DNA of 64,000 bases, from contig JANSYA010000005.1 in assembly GCA_024742665.1 (NCBI GenBank), positions 358,475-422,474 of the forward strand. Direction: 5' to 3'. The position numbers were made by a program, and so were the translations under genes. The stretch comes from a bacterium (GTDB taxonomy: Bacteria > Spirochaetota > Leptospiria > Leptospirales > Leptonemataceae). Below are positions 42,567 to 51,220 of this stretch, one piece after another. Numbering within the stretch: the stretch's first letter is position 1; each line of letters begins with the position of its first letter. Under the pieces are notes generated by a model that had not been told where the DNA came from, made no database searches, and worked only from the letters and a program-made list of their open reading frames with translations.

Positions 42567-43115
42567 ATGCAATCCTCTGAATTGATACAAGCCGGCTACC
42601 GCTATGCGCTGGCCCTCACCCACGATCGGCATGAAGCCGAAGACCTGGTGCACGACGCCTGGTTGAAGCTGCACGAAAGTTCGCGGCTGTTCAAAGGTCG
42701 CGGCTATTTTTTGCGAACCGTGCGCAATCTCTTCATTGATCGCCACCGGCGCAATCGCATGATTCTGCTGGAGCCGCTGACGGATGCGACTACGCCCGTC
42801 GACACGGGAACGAATCCGGAGTCGGGAACAGACTTCGCTTCGGGTGACGCTTCGCATCTTTCGCCGGATTTCGCGGGGGCCTTTCGCCCGCTTGATATAA
42901 GTGATGCGGCCTTAAACGCGGCGCTGGCCCAAATTCGCCCGGAAGAACGCGAAGCGCTGTACTTAAACGCCGTCGAGCAGATGAGCGCGACGCGCATCGC
43001 CAAACACACCGGCCGGCCGCGCAGCACTGTGCTCAGTCTGATTCAGCGGGGCAAAACGAAGCTGCAGCGAATTCTCAATCACACCCGGCGTCCCCGGGAC
43101 GCGGAGGGTTCTTAA
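42567..43115 (+). CDS. ECF-type RNA polymerase sigma factor
   Basis: 182 residues. Sigma-2 region with AGYRYALALTHDRHEAEDLVHDAWLKLH and GYFLRTVRNLFIDRHRRN; sigma-4 region with LAQIRPEEREALYLNAVEQMSATRIAKHTGRPRSTVLSLIQRGKTKL. The linker between them is unusually Ser/Thr/Asp-rich (~70-110). Divergent from the bufferin operon and followed directly by its membrane partner. Bufferin operons elsewhere are often under ECF sigma control, so it may drive bufA1 (inference). Confidence 0.85.
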   Translation: MQSSELIQAGYRYALALTHDRHEAEDLVHDAWLKLHESSRLFKGRGYFLRTVRNLFIDRHRRNRMILLEPLTDATTPVDTGTNPESGTDFASGDASHLSPDFAGAFRPLDISDAALNAALAQIRPEEREALYLNAVEQMSATRIAKHTGRPRSTVLSLIQRGKTKLQRILNHTRRPRDAEGS

Positions 43116-43826
43116 ATGAACGAAGTCGGTCCGGAAAATCATCATCAGAATCATAGCACACAGCCTGGCGTGCGCGGAGATCCGTCCGGACAGCAAGACG
43201 CCTGGAGTCGCCGCGTGCGAAATTATTATCAGGACCAGGCGCTGCCCACGGCGCGGGTGCGGGCCATGCTCGCGGATGCGCCCGCGCGCGGTTTGAATGC
43301 CGGCGGAGTCTGGCGCACTCTTGCGACTGCCGCGGCCGGTCTGGTGTTGGGTCTGGGAATCGTATTCGGCTACGGCGAGTTTCAGCAGCATCGGCTGCAC
43401 GCTCGGATCGCACAGGAAATCGCCGGCAATCACGTAAAACGAATGCCTGCGGAATTCGATAGTGATGACTGGCAGGAGCTGGCGGCCCGCTTAGAACGTC
43501 TTGAGTTTAACTTGGTAGACGCGCGCGATCAGCTGCCGGCGAATTTTGCCTTGCTCGGAGCGCGCTACTGTACACTGCAGGGTCGCCTGGCCGCTCAGCT
43601 CCAGCTACGCCACGCTTCCCGGGGGGACCAAACTCTGTACGTGGCGCCCGCAGGCGAAGAGCTGCTGAAGATCCCGGCCGATGCGATTGTGCGATCGGTG
43701 AGTTTGCCCGTGAAAGCGTCCGGAGAATTCGGGGCCGCAGGTGCGTCCGGCGCGAACCTTGTCCGGGTCCGAATCTGGCGAGCCGGGGGCCTCGTATTCG
43801 GATTGGCCGCCGATTTAGACCCCTGA
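43116..43826 (+). CDS. Single-pass membrane protein, probable anti-sigma factor
   Basis: 236 residues; the ATG directly follows the sigma stop (TAA-ATG). A polar cytoplasmic N-terminus (~70 residues), one transmembrane helix (TLATAAAGLVLGLGIVFGYGEF, ~72-93) and a periplasmic domain of ~140 residues containing QLPANFALLGARYCTLQGRLAAQLQL. No family motif is obvious; the role is inferred from order and topology. The C-terminal domain with its lone cysteine could sense metal or redox state. Confidence 0.65.
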   Translation: MNEVGPENHHQNHSTQPGVRGDPSGQQDAWSRRVRNYYQDQALPTARVRAMLADAPARGLNAGGVWRTLATAAAGLVLGLGIVFGYGEFQQHRLHARIAQEIAGNHVKRMPAEFDSDDWQELAARLERLEFNLVDARDQLPANFALLGARYCTLQGRLAAQLQLRHASRGDQTLYVAPAGEELLKIPADAIVRSVSLPVKASGEFGAAGASGANLVRVRIWRAGGLVFGLAADLDP

Positions 43827-43873
43827 AGTCCGACGATTTTTGATTTACAACCGGCGTGTTTCGTGCGTTCCTG

Positions 43874-43897
43874 ACATATACCCCCATGGGTATATGT
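43874..43897. promoter_or_regulatory. CsoR-like operator palindrome before the RND gene
   Basis: ACATATACCC (43874-43883) and GGGTATATGT (43888-43897) are perfect 10-base arms around CCAT. The TACCC-N4-GGGTA core matches the G/C-tract operators of the CsoR/RcnR/CstR/FrmR repressor family (copper, nickel, persulfide or formaldehyde sensors). It ends 46 bases before the transporter start. No CsoR-type gene is in the window. Confidence 0.65.
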
Positions 43898-43943
43898 GTT
43901 CGGCCGCCATTTTCATCGGCGAACGCAGGCAAGCGAGGAAATC

Positions 43944-46900
43944 ATGAACTGGACCGCGAAACTGGCCACGATCTTCGTCCGCAACCGTCGGCTGTCTTTG
44001 CTGCTGCTGATCGCGCTCTTCGTCTGGGGCGGCCTGAGCTACCTGGCGACGCCAAAGCAGTACAATCCGCGCATTGTCGCTCCCGCGTTCCAGATCTTCG
44101 TGGAGTTTCCCGGCGCGAGTCGGAGCGAAGTGCTCGAACAGCTCACGCGGCCAATGGAAAACGTGCTCGCGGATTTGCCGGGCGTGGAAGATATTTTCAC
44201 CGTTACGGAAGCCGGCGGTCGCGTCGCGGCGACGGTCAATTTTTTCGTGGGCGAAGACCTGGACTCGGCGAAGATTCGCCTCGACGACGCGGTTCGCAGC
44301 AATCTTGATTTGAGTCCCCTTGGCATCGAAGCGCCGCTGATTCAGTCCGTCGACCCCGACGACGTGCCGGTTTGGACGATCGCTCTGCGTCCGGCCGCGG
44401 GCGCCCGGAGCGATCCCGTTGCATTGCGCAAGCTCGGCTTTCGCGTTCGCGAACGACTCGTGCAGGTTCCCGGCGCGACGAACGTGGAAGTCGTGGGCGG
44501 TCGCACGCGCGAATTAAGCATCCAGATCGATCCGGAGCGCCTGGCCCGCAGCGGTGTGGGTATCTCCGCGATTCAAAACGCCCTGCGTTCCGCCAACGTC
44601 TTCTTGCCGACCGGCGAAATCAAAGGCGCCGACCGCTATATCCCGATCGAAGCCGATGCGCGCGTGCGCCGGGCGGCCGACTTAAAAGACATCATCGTAG
44701 TCACCGGCGACTTCGGTCAGATTCTCTTAAGGGATGTGGCCACCGTGCGCGAACAGGAAAGCGAACGCGAATCGCACGTGCGGCATCTGCGGGCTGGAGC
44801 GGAAGTCTCGGAAGACGCGTCGGTAGTTTTGATCAGTGCGGCCAGGAACAAAGACGCGAATATTTCGGACGTAACGACGGCTCTGGGCGTCGCCCTGGTC
44901 GAGATCGAACGCGAGCTGCTCGCGCCGAATATAAACGCGGAAGTCATCGTCGATGAAGGCCGCACGGCGCGTGAAGAAATCGACGGTCTGATCGCGAATC
45001 TATTTACGGCGATCGCGATCGTCGTCGTGATTCTATTCTGGTTTCTGGACGCCCGCGCCGCCGTGCTCGTAGCGATCAGTATTCCGCTGACGCTCGCCTG
45101 CGTCTTTGGCGCCGGCTATCTTTTCGATCAGAATATAAATCGCATAACTCTATTTGCGCTGATCCTTTCCCTGGGCTTGCTGGTGGACAATGCGACGGTG
45201 GTCATTGAAAATATCGTGCGCCGTTTGCAAAGCGAGGGCCTTGCGTCCGCGGATCCGGAAAGCAAAACCCGCTCGATTATCGAGGCGGTGGGCGAAGTCG
45301 GGCCCGGCCTGTTCATGTCGACAGTCACGACCGTGCTCGCCTTTTTACCGATGGCCTTCGTAACGGGCATGATGGGTCCGTACATGGGGCCGATTCCGTT
45401 TTTCGTTCCCCTGGCCCTCGTGTCTTCGCTGCTGCTCTCTTTTACAATCAATCCCTATCTGGCGTCGCTATTACTGGCGGGGCGTGCGCCCGCCGTCGGC
45501 GCGAAAGCTACGGACTCAGATTCCGGGCGGGGCGGCGCCTTCGCCTGGCTACGGGGCCTGATTCCCGATCGCGTCTGGACCGCGATCGCCGGCGGGCTTG
45601 CCGTGATCGCGGGCTCCGGTTCGCGCCTAATTCGCTTTTATCGTAAGTTATTGCATCGGATTGTGAGCGAAGCGCGCCCGCGCCGGATTCTTCTGACCAC
45701 GGTCGGATTGCTGCTGCTCGCCTCGTTCGCGTTGCCCGCGGTGGGCCTGGTTCGATTTCGCATGCTGCCGAAGGCCGATCGGGAACAGTTCTATTTGTAT
45801 GTGGATTTGCCGGCGGGGGCTTCGCTTGCGCGCACTTACGCCGCGACCCGGGAGATCGAGCGCTTTTTATTGGAAGAAAAAGAGATTGTTATGGTCCAGA
45901 GCTACGTCGGTCACGCGCCGATTCTGGATTTTAACGGCCTCTTTCGCGGCGTCAGTGAACGCCGGCTCAGCACTCAGGCGACCGTACGAGTGGGACTGAG
46001 CCGGCCGGTCGAACGTTCGATGACTTCGGAGGAGCTGGTGCTGGAGCTGCGTCCGCGGCTGCTGGATTTCGCGGATCGCTTGCAAACGAAAATCGGCGGC
46101 GAGGTGCGCCTCAAGATGGTCGAAGATCCGCCCGGCCCGCCGGTGTTGTCAACGCTGCTCTTGCGCGTGCAGGGTTCCGATCCGGCGCGGCTTGAAACGA
46201 TCGCCCGGGATCTGCGATCGCGCATCGACGGCGCAGTCGACCAGGTTGTGGATACGGATGTGAGCGTTCCGGAAGATACGCGGACGCTGACTGTGCGCAT
46301 CGATCAGGCGCGCGCCAGCCGCAGTCGCCTGAGCGCGGCGCGAATTGTCGAGGCGCTGAGCTCCGCGTACGACGGGCGTATCCTGGGCATCTATCACAAC
46401 GAAAATAATATCGAGCAGGAGTATATTCGCCTGCGATTGGATCCGCGCTTTCGCCGCGATCGGGAAACTCTGAATCGGCTGGTGTTGTATAATGATCTGG
46501 GCATTGCCGTGCCGCTGTCCGGAATCGCGAGCTTTGTGGAGACGCCGAGCAATAAGCCGCTGCGCCGTGAGAATCGCCGCAACACCGTATACGTATACGG
46601 CGATATGGGCGAGCGTTCGATCACTTACGCGGCCATCGATATTCTGTTTCTGCTGGCGGACTACGCGGCGCCTGGAACGCAGCTGCGACTCAAAGAACTG
46701 TCTTTATTCGGCGCGGAATTCGCGGGAACAATCGCGGAGCCGACCGGCGATGTCGACCGGGACTCCGACGGGCCGGCCGACGGCGCGATTTCCGTTACGA
46801 TCGGCGGCGAGTGGGAGCTGACGCTCGAAGTCTTTCGCGATCTTGGCATCGCCATGGGTGTGGCGATCTTTCTCGTGTACTTCGTACTTGTGGCGCAGTT

Positions 46901-47342
46901 TCGATCGTTTCGCGAGCCGCTGATTATTATGGCGACGATTCCGCTGAGTTTGATCGGAGTCCTGCCGGGCTTTATGGTTCTGGGCTGGATCACGGGCGAA
47001 TATTTTACGGCCACGTCGATGATCGGCGTGATCGCTCTGGCCGGCATCGCGGTGAATAATTCGATTATCCTGCTGGAGTATCTGAATAGTCTCAAGGCGA
47101 GCGGCATGGCCGTCGAAGCCGCGCTTGTTCAGGCCGGCACCACGCGCTTTCGTCCGATCCTGTTGACGACCGTCACGACGATTCTCGGATCGATGACCAT
47201 TGTCGGCGATCCGGTCTGGGCCGGTCTGGCCTTTGCGATCATTCTGGGCCTCGGAGTATCTTCGGTATTGACCTTGCTGGTCTTTCCCGCCTTATTCTTA
47301 ATAGTCCGGGGAAGTTCGTGGGAGAGCGGTAGTCGCCTGTAA
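43944..47342 (+). CDS. RND-family efflux transporter permease
   Basis: 1132 residues from ATG 43944 with GAGGAAATC upstream; earlier in-frame codons overlap the operator. Twelve transmembrane helices in the two-fold RND layout: TM1 SLLLLIALFVWGGLSYLATPKQYNP, the TM4 motif LGLLVDNATVVIENIVRRL near residue 415 (a single Asp of the usual pair), and the C-terminal block ending SVLTLLVFPALFLIVRG. It resembles HAE-type pumps rather than CzcA. No periplasmic adaptor or outer-membrane channel gene adjoins it, so partners are elsewhere. A CsoR-like site suggests metal or thiol-stress induction. Confidence 0.9.
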   Translation: MNWTAKLATIFVRNRRLSLLLLIALFVWGGLSYLATPKQYNPRIVAPAFQIFVEFPGASRSEVLEQLTRPMENVLADLPGVEDIFTVTEAGGRVAATVNFFVGEDLDSAKIRLDDAVRSNLDLSPLGIEAPLIQSVDPDDVPVWTIALRPAAGARSDPVALRKLGFRVRERLVQVPGATNVEVVGGRTRELSIQIDPERLARSGVGISAIQNALRSANVFLPTGEIKGADRYIPIEADARVRRAADLKDIIVVTGDFGQILLRDVATVREQESERESHVRHLRAGAEVSEDASVVLISAARNKDANISDVTTALGVALVEIERELLAPNINAEVIVDEGRTAREEIDGLIANLFTAIAIVVVILFWFLDARAAVLVAISIPLTLACVFGAGYLFDQNINRITLFALILSLGLLVDNATVVIENIVRRLQSEGLASADPESKTRSIIEAVGEVGPGLFMSTVTTVLAFLPMAFVTGMMGPYMGPIPFFVPLALVSSLLLSFTINPYLASLLLAGRAPAVGAKATDSDSGRGGAFAWLRGLIPDRVWTAIAGGLAVIAGSGSRLIRFYRKLLHRIVSEARPRRILLTTVGLLLLASFALPAVGLVRFRMLPKADREQFYLYVDLPAGASLARTYAATREIERFLLEEKEIVMVQSYVGHAPILDFNGLFRGVSERRLSTQATVRVGLSRPVERSMTSEELVLELRPRLLDFADRLQTKIGGEVRLKMVEDPPGPPVLSTLLLRVQGSDPARLETIARDLRSRIDGAVDQVVDTDVSVPEDTRTLTVRIDQARASRSRLSAARIVEALSSAYDGRILGIYHNENNIEQEYIRLRLDPRFRRDRETLNRLVLYNDLGIAVPLSGIASFVETPSNKPLRRENRRNTVYVYGDMGERSITYAAIDILFLLADYAAPGTQLRLKELSLFGAEFAGTIAEPTGDVDRDSDGPADGAISVTIGGEWELTLEVFRDLGIAMGVAIFLVYFVLVAQFRSFREPLIIMATIPLSLIGVLPGFMVLGWITGEYFTATSMIGVIALAGIAVNNSIILLEYLNSLKASGMAVEAALVQAGTTRFRPILLTTVTTILGSMTIVGDPVWAGLAFAIILGLGVSSVLTLLVFPALFLIVRGSSWESGSRL

Positions 47343-47357
47343 TCAATCCCGGGCGCG

Positions 47358-47405
47358 CCCGGACGCGTGAATGTCTCCAGTGCTCCCGGACGCGTGAATA
47401 TCTCC
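47358..47405 (+). repeat. Tandem pair of 21-bp direct repeats
   Basis: Two copies (47358-47378 and 47385-47405) beginning CCCGGACGCGTGAAT and ending TCTCC, one mismatch, period 27. They fill the spacer between the convergent RND and small membrane genes; no further copy was noticed in the window. Confidence 0.7.
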
Positions 47406-47445
47406 GGCGCCGCCCGGGAGCGCTATCGCGGCGAGTAGATCCGAC

Positions 47446-47775
47446 TTAGATCAACCACTCGTTGAACCACAGATGCAGATAGACGGCGTACAGCGACAGA
47501 AGCATCAGCACCAGAAAGATGTACAGGCCCGCGCGTCCGAAGAAGTTCGACGAGGTCCGGACCACGCTCTGCACGATACTCTGGGTGAAGCGATCCATCC
47601 ACTGAAAGAGCGGCACGAATAAAAAGACGATGAAGGCCATTCCGATCAGAGTCGCGATGTGCGGTCCGAGGGTTTTGGGCTGATTGAGGATCCACTCTTC
47701 GGCGTAACTGATCAATAAATAGGCGACCAGGATCGAAATCGCCAGCAGTGCGGTTCTCAGAATTTTCTGTAGCAT
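47446..47775 (-). CDS. Small membrane protein, unknown
   Basis: 109 residues from the ATG at 47775-47773. Three hydrophobic helices (ALLAISILVAYLLISYA, LIGMAFIVFLFVPLF, AGLYIFLVLMLLSLYAVYLHLW). No family assigned. Divergent from the large conserved protein gene at 47901. Confidence 0.6.
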   Translation of the reverse strand: MLQKILRTALLAISILVAYLLISYAEEWILNQPKTLGPHIATLIGMAFIVFLFVPLFQWMDRFTQSIVQSVVRTSSNFFGRAGLYIFLVLMLLSLYAVYLHLWFNEWLI

Positions 47776-47900
47776 CTCCGAATGGGGCGAGGCGGCGGCG
47801 CCCCCTGTCAAATATTTTCGATCCCGGGCTGTGCCGGGCGGCCCTGCGCGAAAGATTTGACTTGATTCCCAGCCCCTGATTCCGACCATATGAAGGAATC

Positions 47901-49688
47901 ATGGACGAGATGGAATATGACAAGACCCGGAAGTCCATCAAGGCGCAAGATCTCGGGAAAAAAGACCGCAAGGACCTGATGCAAAAGTTTCAGGGCGCGG
48001 GCGGTCAGGTCCAGAGCGAGCGCTCTCTCCGGGATCAGCAGCAGGAAGCCGAGAGCGGAAGTCGCGGCGGCGGCCGTCGCGGCGTTGGCGTCGGCGAAGC
48101 GCCGAAACTGCCTTCCCAGATCGCCCGCGAAAAGGCCCGGGCCGACGCGGATCGCGAAGGCTCGGTGCGGCGCATGCACGAAGCCGAAGAAAAAGAGGCG
48201 ACCAGCTTCTTCGCGCGCTTCTCGATCAAATTTCGCTGCTGGATGAGCGGCGTTACCCCTTACGGCTCGGATCTCGTGCAGCCGAAGGTGCTGTCCAAAT
48301 TCAATCTCGACGCGAAACGCGCGATCATGGAATGCCAGATTCTGGGCAACGATCTGTTCATGAACAATCGCAAGACGGCTCAGACGATTATCAAAGAGCT
48401 GGATCGCAAAAATCCGCTGCTGGTCGAGCTGATCGAGCGGGCTTCGAAGCTGTACGACCGTGGCGAGCTCAGCGATCTGGTTTCGTCTTATACTCCAGGA
48501 TCGCGCATTCCCGTGCATCTGGATTCGATTCGCGTGCCGGCCTTTACCCTGCTGCGTAAGCTCTACTATTTAAAACCCTATCAAGAAACCTATCTGGCGG
48601 CGGTCGACATCGCCATTGACATTCAGCAGCGCGAAGAAAAGAAACAGGCCGCGCTTTACGCCACGAAGAAAAAGAAGATCCGCCAGGAATGGAAGATGTT
48701 GATGAACAGCATCTATCCGGATCTGGTCCTGCTGGCCCAGCGGGCGGAAATGAAAAAGGCCGAGCCGGCCACGCGTCTCTTTGACGAGATGATCGGCGTA
48801 ATGGACGGCGATCGCGTGGGTCAGCGTCAGGCCGGCGAAGGTCTGGGCGAATTGGCGGAAGACAAAGCCGCGAAAAAAGACGAAGCTGAAAACAAAGAAG
48901 AAGGCGGAGAAACCGAAGGCGAAGGCGGCGAAGAAGAAGAGGGCGGCGAAGAAAAAGCCAAAAACGAACCGTCTCAGCAGGACAAGGAGCTCGCCTACGG
49001 CTATCGCATCATGAAGATCTTTACGATCGAAAGCCTGCGCAAAAAGAACGACCGTCGCGGAGAATTCGCCGCGCTGAAAGATCAGGACAAAGTCTTGATC
49101 GCGTATTTGTATTTTCAGGAATTCGAAGAAGAGTATTCATTCATTCTAACCACGCCGCAGATTCATCTGGAGCCGATGTATCAGGGCGGCGTGAAGCACG
49201 ACTATCGCCAGAAAATGCGAGACGTGTACGAAGAGTCGCGTCTCGTTGAGGATTCGTTCAAAAAATATCTGCACGAAGGTTCCGAGTACAATCGCATCGT
49301 CAGCGAAAGCGTCGATCCGGCCCGCTACGTCGAGCACGCGAAAAAGGTCGAGATTCTCGAAGCGCGTCGCGGTCCCAGCGGTCGCGAAGCCCGTATTGAA
49401 ATCAAAGAGTATATGGAAAAGGTCAACGCGCTCTTGCACGCGCTGATCACAGACATGCGCGGTCCGAATAAGATCGTCACGAATCGCGACGACGTCATTC
49501 AGTTTCAAATGGAACGCGACAAACGCAAACGTCTGAACGGCAAGCCGGTCAAAGACTGCGTAATGCAGGCCTACTGCTTTACCGCCGGCCTGATCGATCG
49601 TCTGGACAGCGGCGATTTGTTCGGCGGCGTGATTGAACTCAACGAAGAAGAATTCGCCGATGCTTTCGCGCAGCCGGCGGCCGAGTGA
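47901..49688 (+). CDS. Large charged cytoplasmic protein, probably spirochaete-specific (DUF5312-like)
   Basis: 595 residues, no signal or membrane segment. The first ~100 residues are basic and low-complexity, then a helical domain with GVTPYGSDLVQPKVLSKFN, NRKTAQTIIKELD, YTPGSRIPVHLDSIRVPAF, LKPYQETYLAAVDIAIDIQQ. A Glu/Lys-rich disordered stretch (~315-360) separates it from a C-terminal domain (EEYSFILTTPQIHLEPMYQGG.., DKRKRLNGKPVKDCVMQAYCF). The pattern resembles conserved spirochaete proteins of unknown function. Its stop overlaps the prmA start (GTGA). Confidence 0.55.
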   Translation: MDEMEYDKTRKSIKAQDLGKKDRKDLMQKFQGAGGQVQSERSLRDQQQEAESGSRGGGRRGVGVGEAPKLPSQIAREKARADADREGSVRRMHEAEEKEATSFFARFSIKFRCWMSGVTPYGSDLVQPKVLSKFNLDAKRAIMECQILGNDLFMNNRKTAQTIIKELDRKNPLLVELIERASKLYDRGELSDLVSSYTPGSRIPVHLDSIRVPAFTLLRKLYYLKPYQETYLAAVDIAIDIQQREEKKQAALYATKKKKIRQEWKMLMNSIYPDLVLLAQRAEMKKAEPATRLFDEMIGVMDGDRVGQRQAGEGLGELAEDKAAKKDEAENKEEGGETEGEGGEEEEGGEEKAKNEPSQQDKELAYGYRIMKIFTIESLRKKNDRRGEFAALKDQDKVLIAYLYFQEFEEEYSFILTTPQIHLEPMYQGGVKHDYRQKMRDVYEESRLVEDSFKKYLHEGSEYNRIVSESVDPARYVEHAKKVEILEARRGPSGREARIEIKEYMEKVNALLHALITDMRGPNKIVTNRDDVIQFQMERDKRKRLNGKPVKDCVMQAYCFTAGLIDRLDSGDLFGGVIELNEEEFADAFAQPAAE

Positions 49689-50698
49689 GCGCCCGCTCGG
49701 AAGCAGAGGATTCAGTCGATCCAGAGGCGTCCCCGGACGCGAATCGCGAGATCTACCGGGAAATCGAAGTCGAGCTGCCCACCGACGATACGCTGCCTTT
49801 CGTGCAGGTGCTCGACGAAGGCCAGGCGCTGCCCGATCTTTCCGGTTATTACGAAGTTCTCTACGATGAAAATCGACCGCAGTCCGAAAAGGATCTTGCG
49901 CGCCTCGTTTTGTACTTTCCCATTCACTGCGAACTGGCCACGGCCCAGGTCGAACTGGTGCTGAACGCTCTCGGTCTGGAACGGTTTCAGATCGGCGAAA
50001 AGCGCATCGAAAGGCAGGACTATCTCCAGGCATACAAGCAGTACTACGAGCCCTTTCAGATTTCGTCGCGGCTGTTAATCGTGCCTTCCTGGGATCGGGG
50101 CGGCGAACGCGAACGCGAGCTGCAATCTTCGTTGCAAACTCAGGCTGGCCGCGAATTTCGTTCGCTGTACCTCGACCCGGGTCTGGCTTTCGGCACGGGC
50201 AAACATCCGACGACCGAGCTCTGCCTGCAGTATCTGGACGATGCCTTCGCTGCCCGCGACTCCGACGCGCCTCGCGACATCATCGACGCCGGCGCCGGCT
50301 CGGGCATCCTTTCGATCGGAGCGCTACTCCTGGGAGCGCGGCGCGTCTACGCCTTTGACGTGGACGGCAATGCGGCCATCGCCTGCGAGCAGAACCTGGC
50401 TTTGAATCCCGGGATCGGCGGTGAACTGCGATTTGAACGGGGCGGTTTCGATTTGCCGGGTTTCGCCGATTTTTCCGCGGATCTGATGCTCGGAAATTTG
50501 ACCGCCACCGTCCTGCTTCAGAATCAACAGTTCATCGACCGGGCCAGGGTGAAGCGCATGGTGCTCTCCGGAATCCTCAGCGAGCAGCAGGATCAGGTGA
50601 TCGCGGCATTCGAAAGCGGGTGCTGGCGACTGGCTCCCGACGGGATTCGAGAAAAAGACGGCTGGGTGCTGCTGGAGTTCGAATCCGCCGCGGTCTGA
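49685..50698 (+). CDS. prmA: Ribosomal protein L11 methyltransferase PrmA
   Basis: 337 residues from a GTG that overlaps the previous stop. SAM-dependent methyltransferase fold: DPGLAFGTGKHPTTELCLQYLD before motif I DAGAGSGILSIGALLLGARRVYAFDVD (near residue 200), then MLGNLTATVLL in the position of the PrmA N-(I/L)-x-A motif, here NLTA. The family trimethylates ribosomal protein L11. An acidic N-terminal extension makes it a little longer than E. coli PrmA. Confidence 0.85.
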   Translation: MSARSEAEDSVDPEASPDANREIYREIEVELPTDDTLPFVQVLDEGQALPDLSGYYEVLYDENRPQSEKDLARLVLYFPIHCELATAQVELVLNALGLERFQIGEKRIERQDYLQAYKQYYEPFQISSRLLIVPSWDRGGERERELQSSLQTQAGREFRSLYLDPGLAFGTGKHPTTELCLQYLDDAFAARDSDAPRDIIDAGAGSGILSIGALLLGARRVYAFDVDGNAAIACEQNLALNPGIGGELRFERGGFDLPGFADFSADLMLGNLTATVLLQNQQFIDRARVKRMVLSGILSEQQDQVIAAFESGCWRLAPDGIREKDGWVLLEFESAAV

Positions 50699-50832
50699 CT
50701 GCGCGGAAAAGCCGGCGAAGTCCTGGCGGCGGAAAACTCATCTTGACGGCGACACCGGCTGAATCAGAGTCCGGGTTCCGCCAATTCGAACCGATAATAA
50801 TCGAAAACCCTATGCGGGTTCCGGTGCGACTT

Positions 50833-51171
50833 ATGAGAGAAAAAGTAGAACTTACGTTTAACGAAAAAGGCAACAAGGCCATCCTGGGCTTGCGGGGGCG
50901 ATTCACCCTCGACGACAAAGAGGTCTTTCAAAATTTCGTAGACCAGCACGTGACCGGCTCCCACGAAATTCTGGTGCTCGACATGAGTCAGCTGGACTTT
51001 ATCGATTCGGCGGGGATCGGCGATCTGATCAAATTAAAGATGGGCCCTGGCAAAAACTACAGCGCCCTGTACGTCATGGGCCTTCAGGACGCCGTCGAGC
51101 GGGTCTTTCGCGTAAGCGGATTGATCCAGCTCTTTGACAGCGTCGTGGAGGACGATCTGGATTCGCTGTAA
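50833..51171 (+). CDS. STAS-domain anti-sigma factor antagonist
   Basis: 112 residues from ATG 50833 (ATG 50812 possible). LDMSQLDFIDSAGIGDLIKLK contains the SpoIIAA/RsbV phosphorylation serine (DSAG). It binds or releases an RsbW-type kinase depending on phosphorylation, freeing a sigma factor or other target. A candidate partner kinase lies 12 kb away at 62962. Located between prmA and the 854-residue protein. Confidence 0.88.
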   Translation: MREKVELTFNEKGNKAILGLRGRFTLDDKEVFQNFVDQHVTGSHEILVLDMSQLDFIDSAGIGDLIKLKMGPGKNYSALYVMGLQDAVERVFRVSGLIQLFDSVVEDDLDSL

Positions 51172-51220
51172 GCGATTCCGCATTGTCGACTTGCCCGCAT
51201 AAATCGAAAACAACCAGTGT

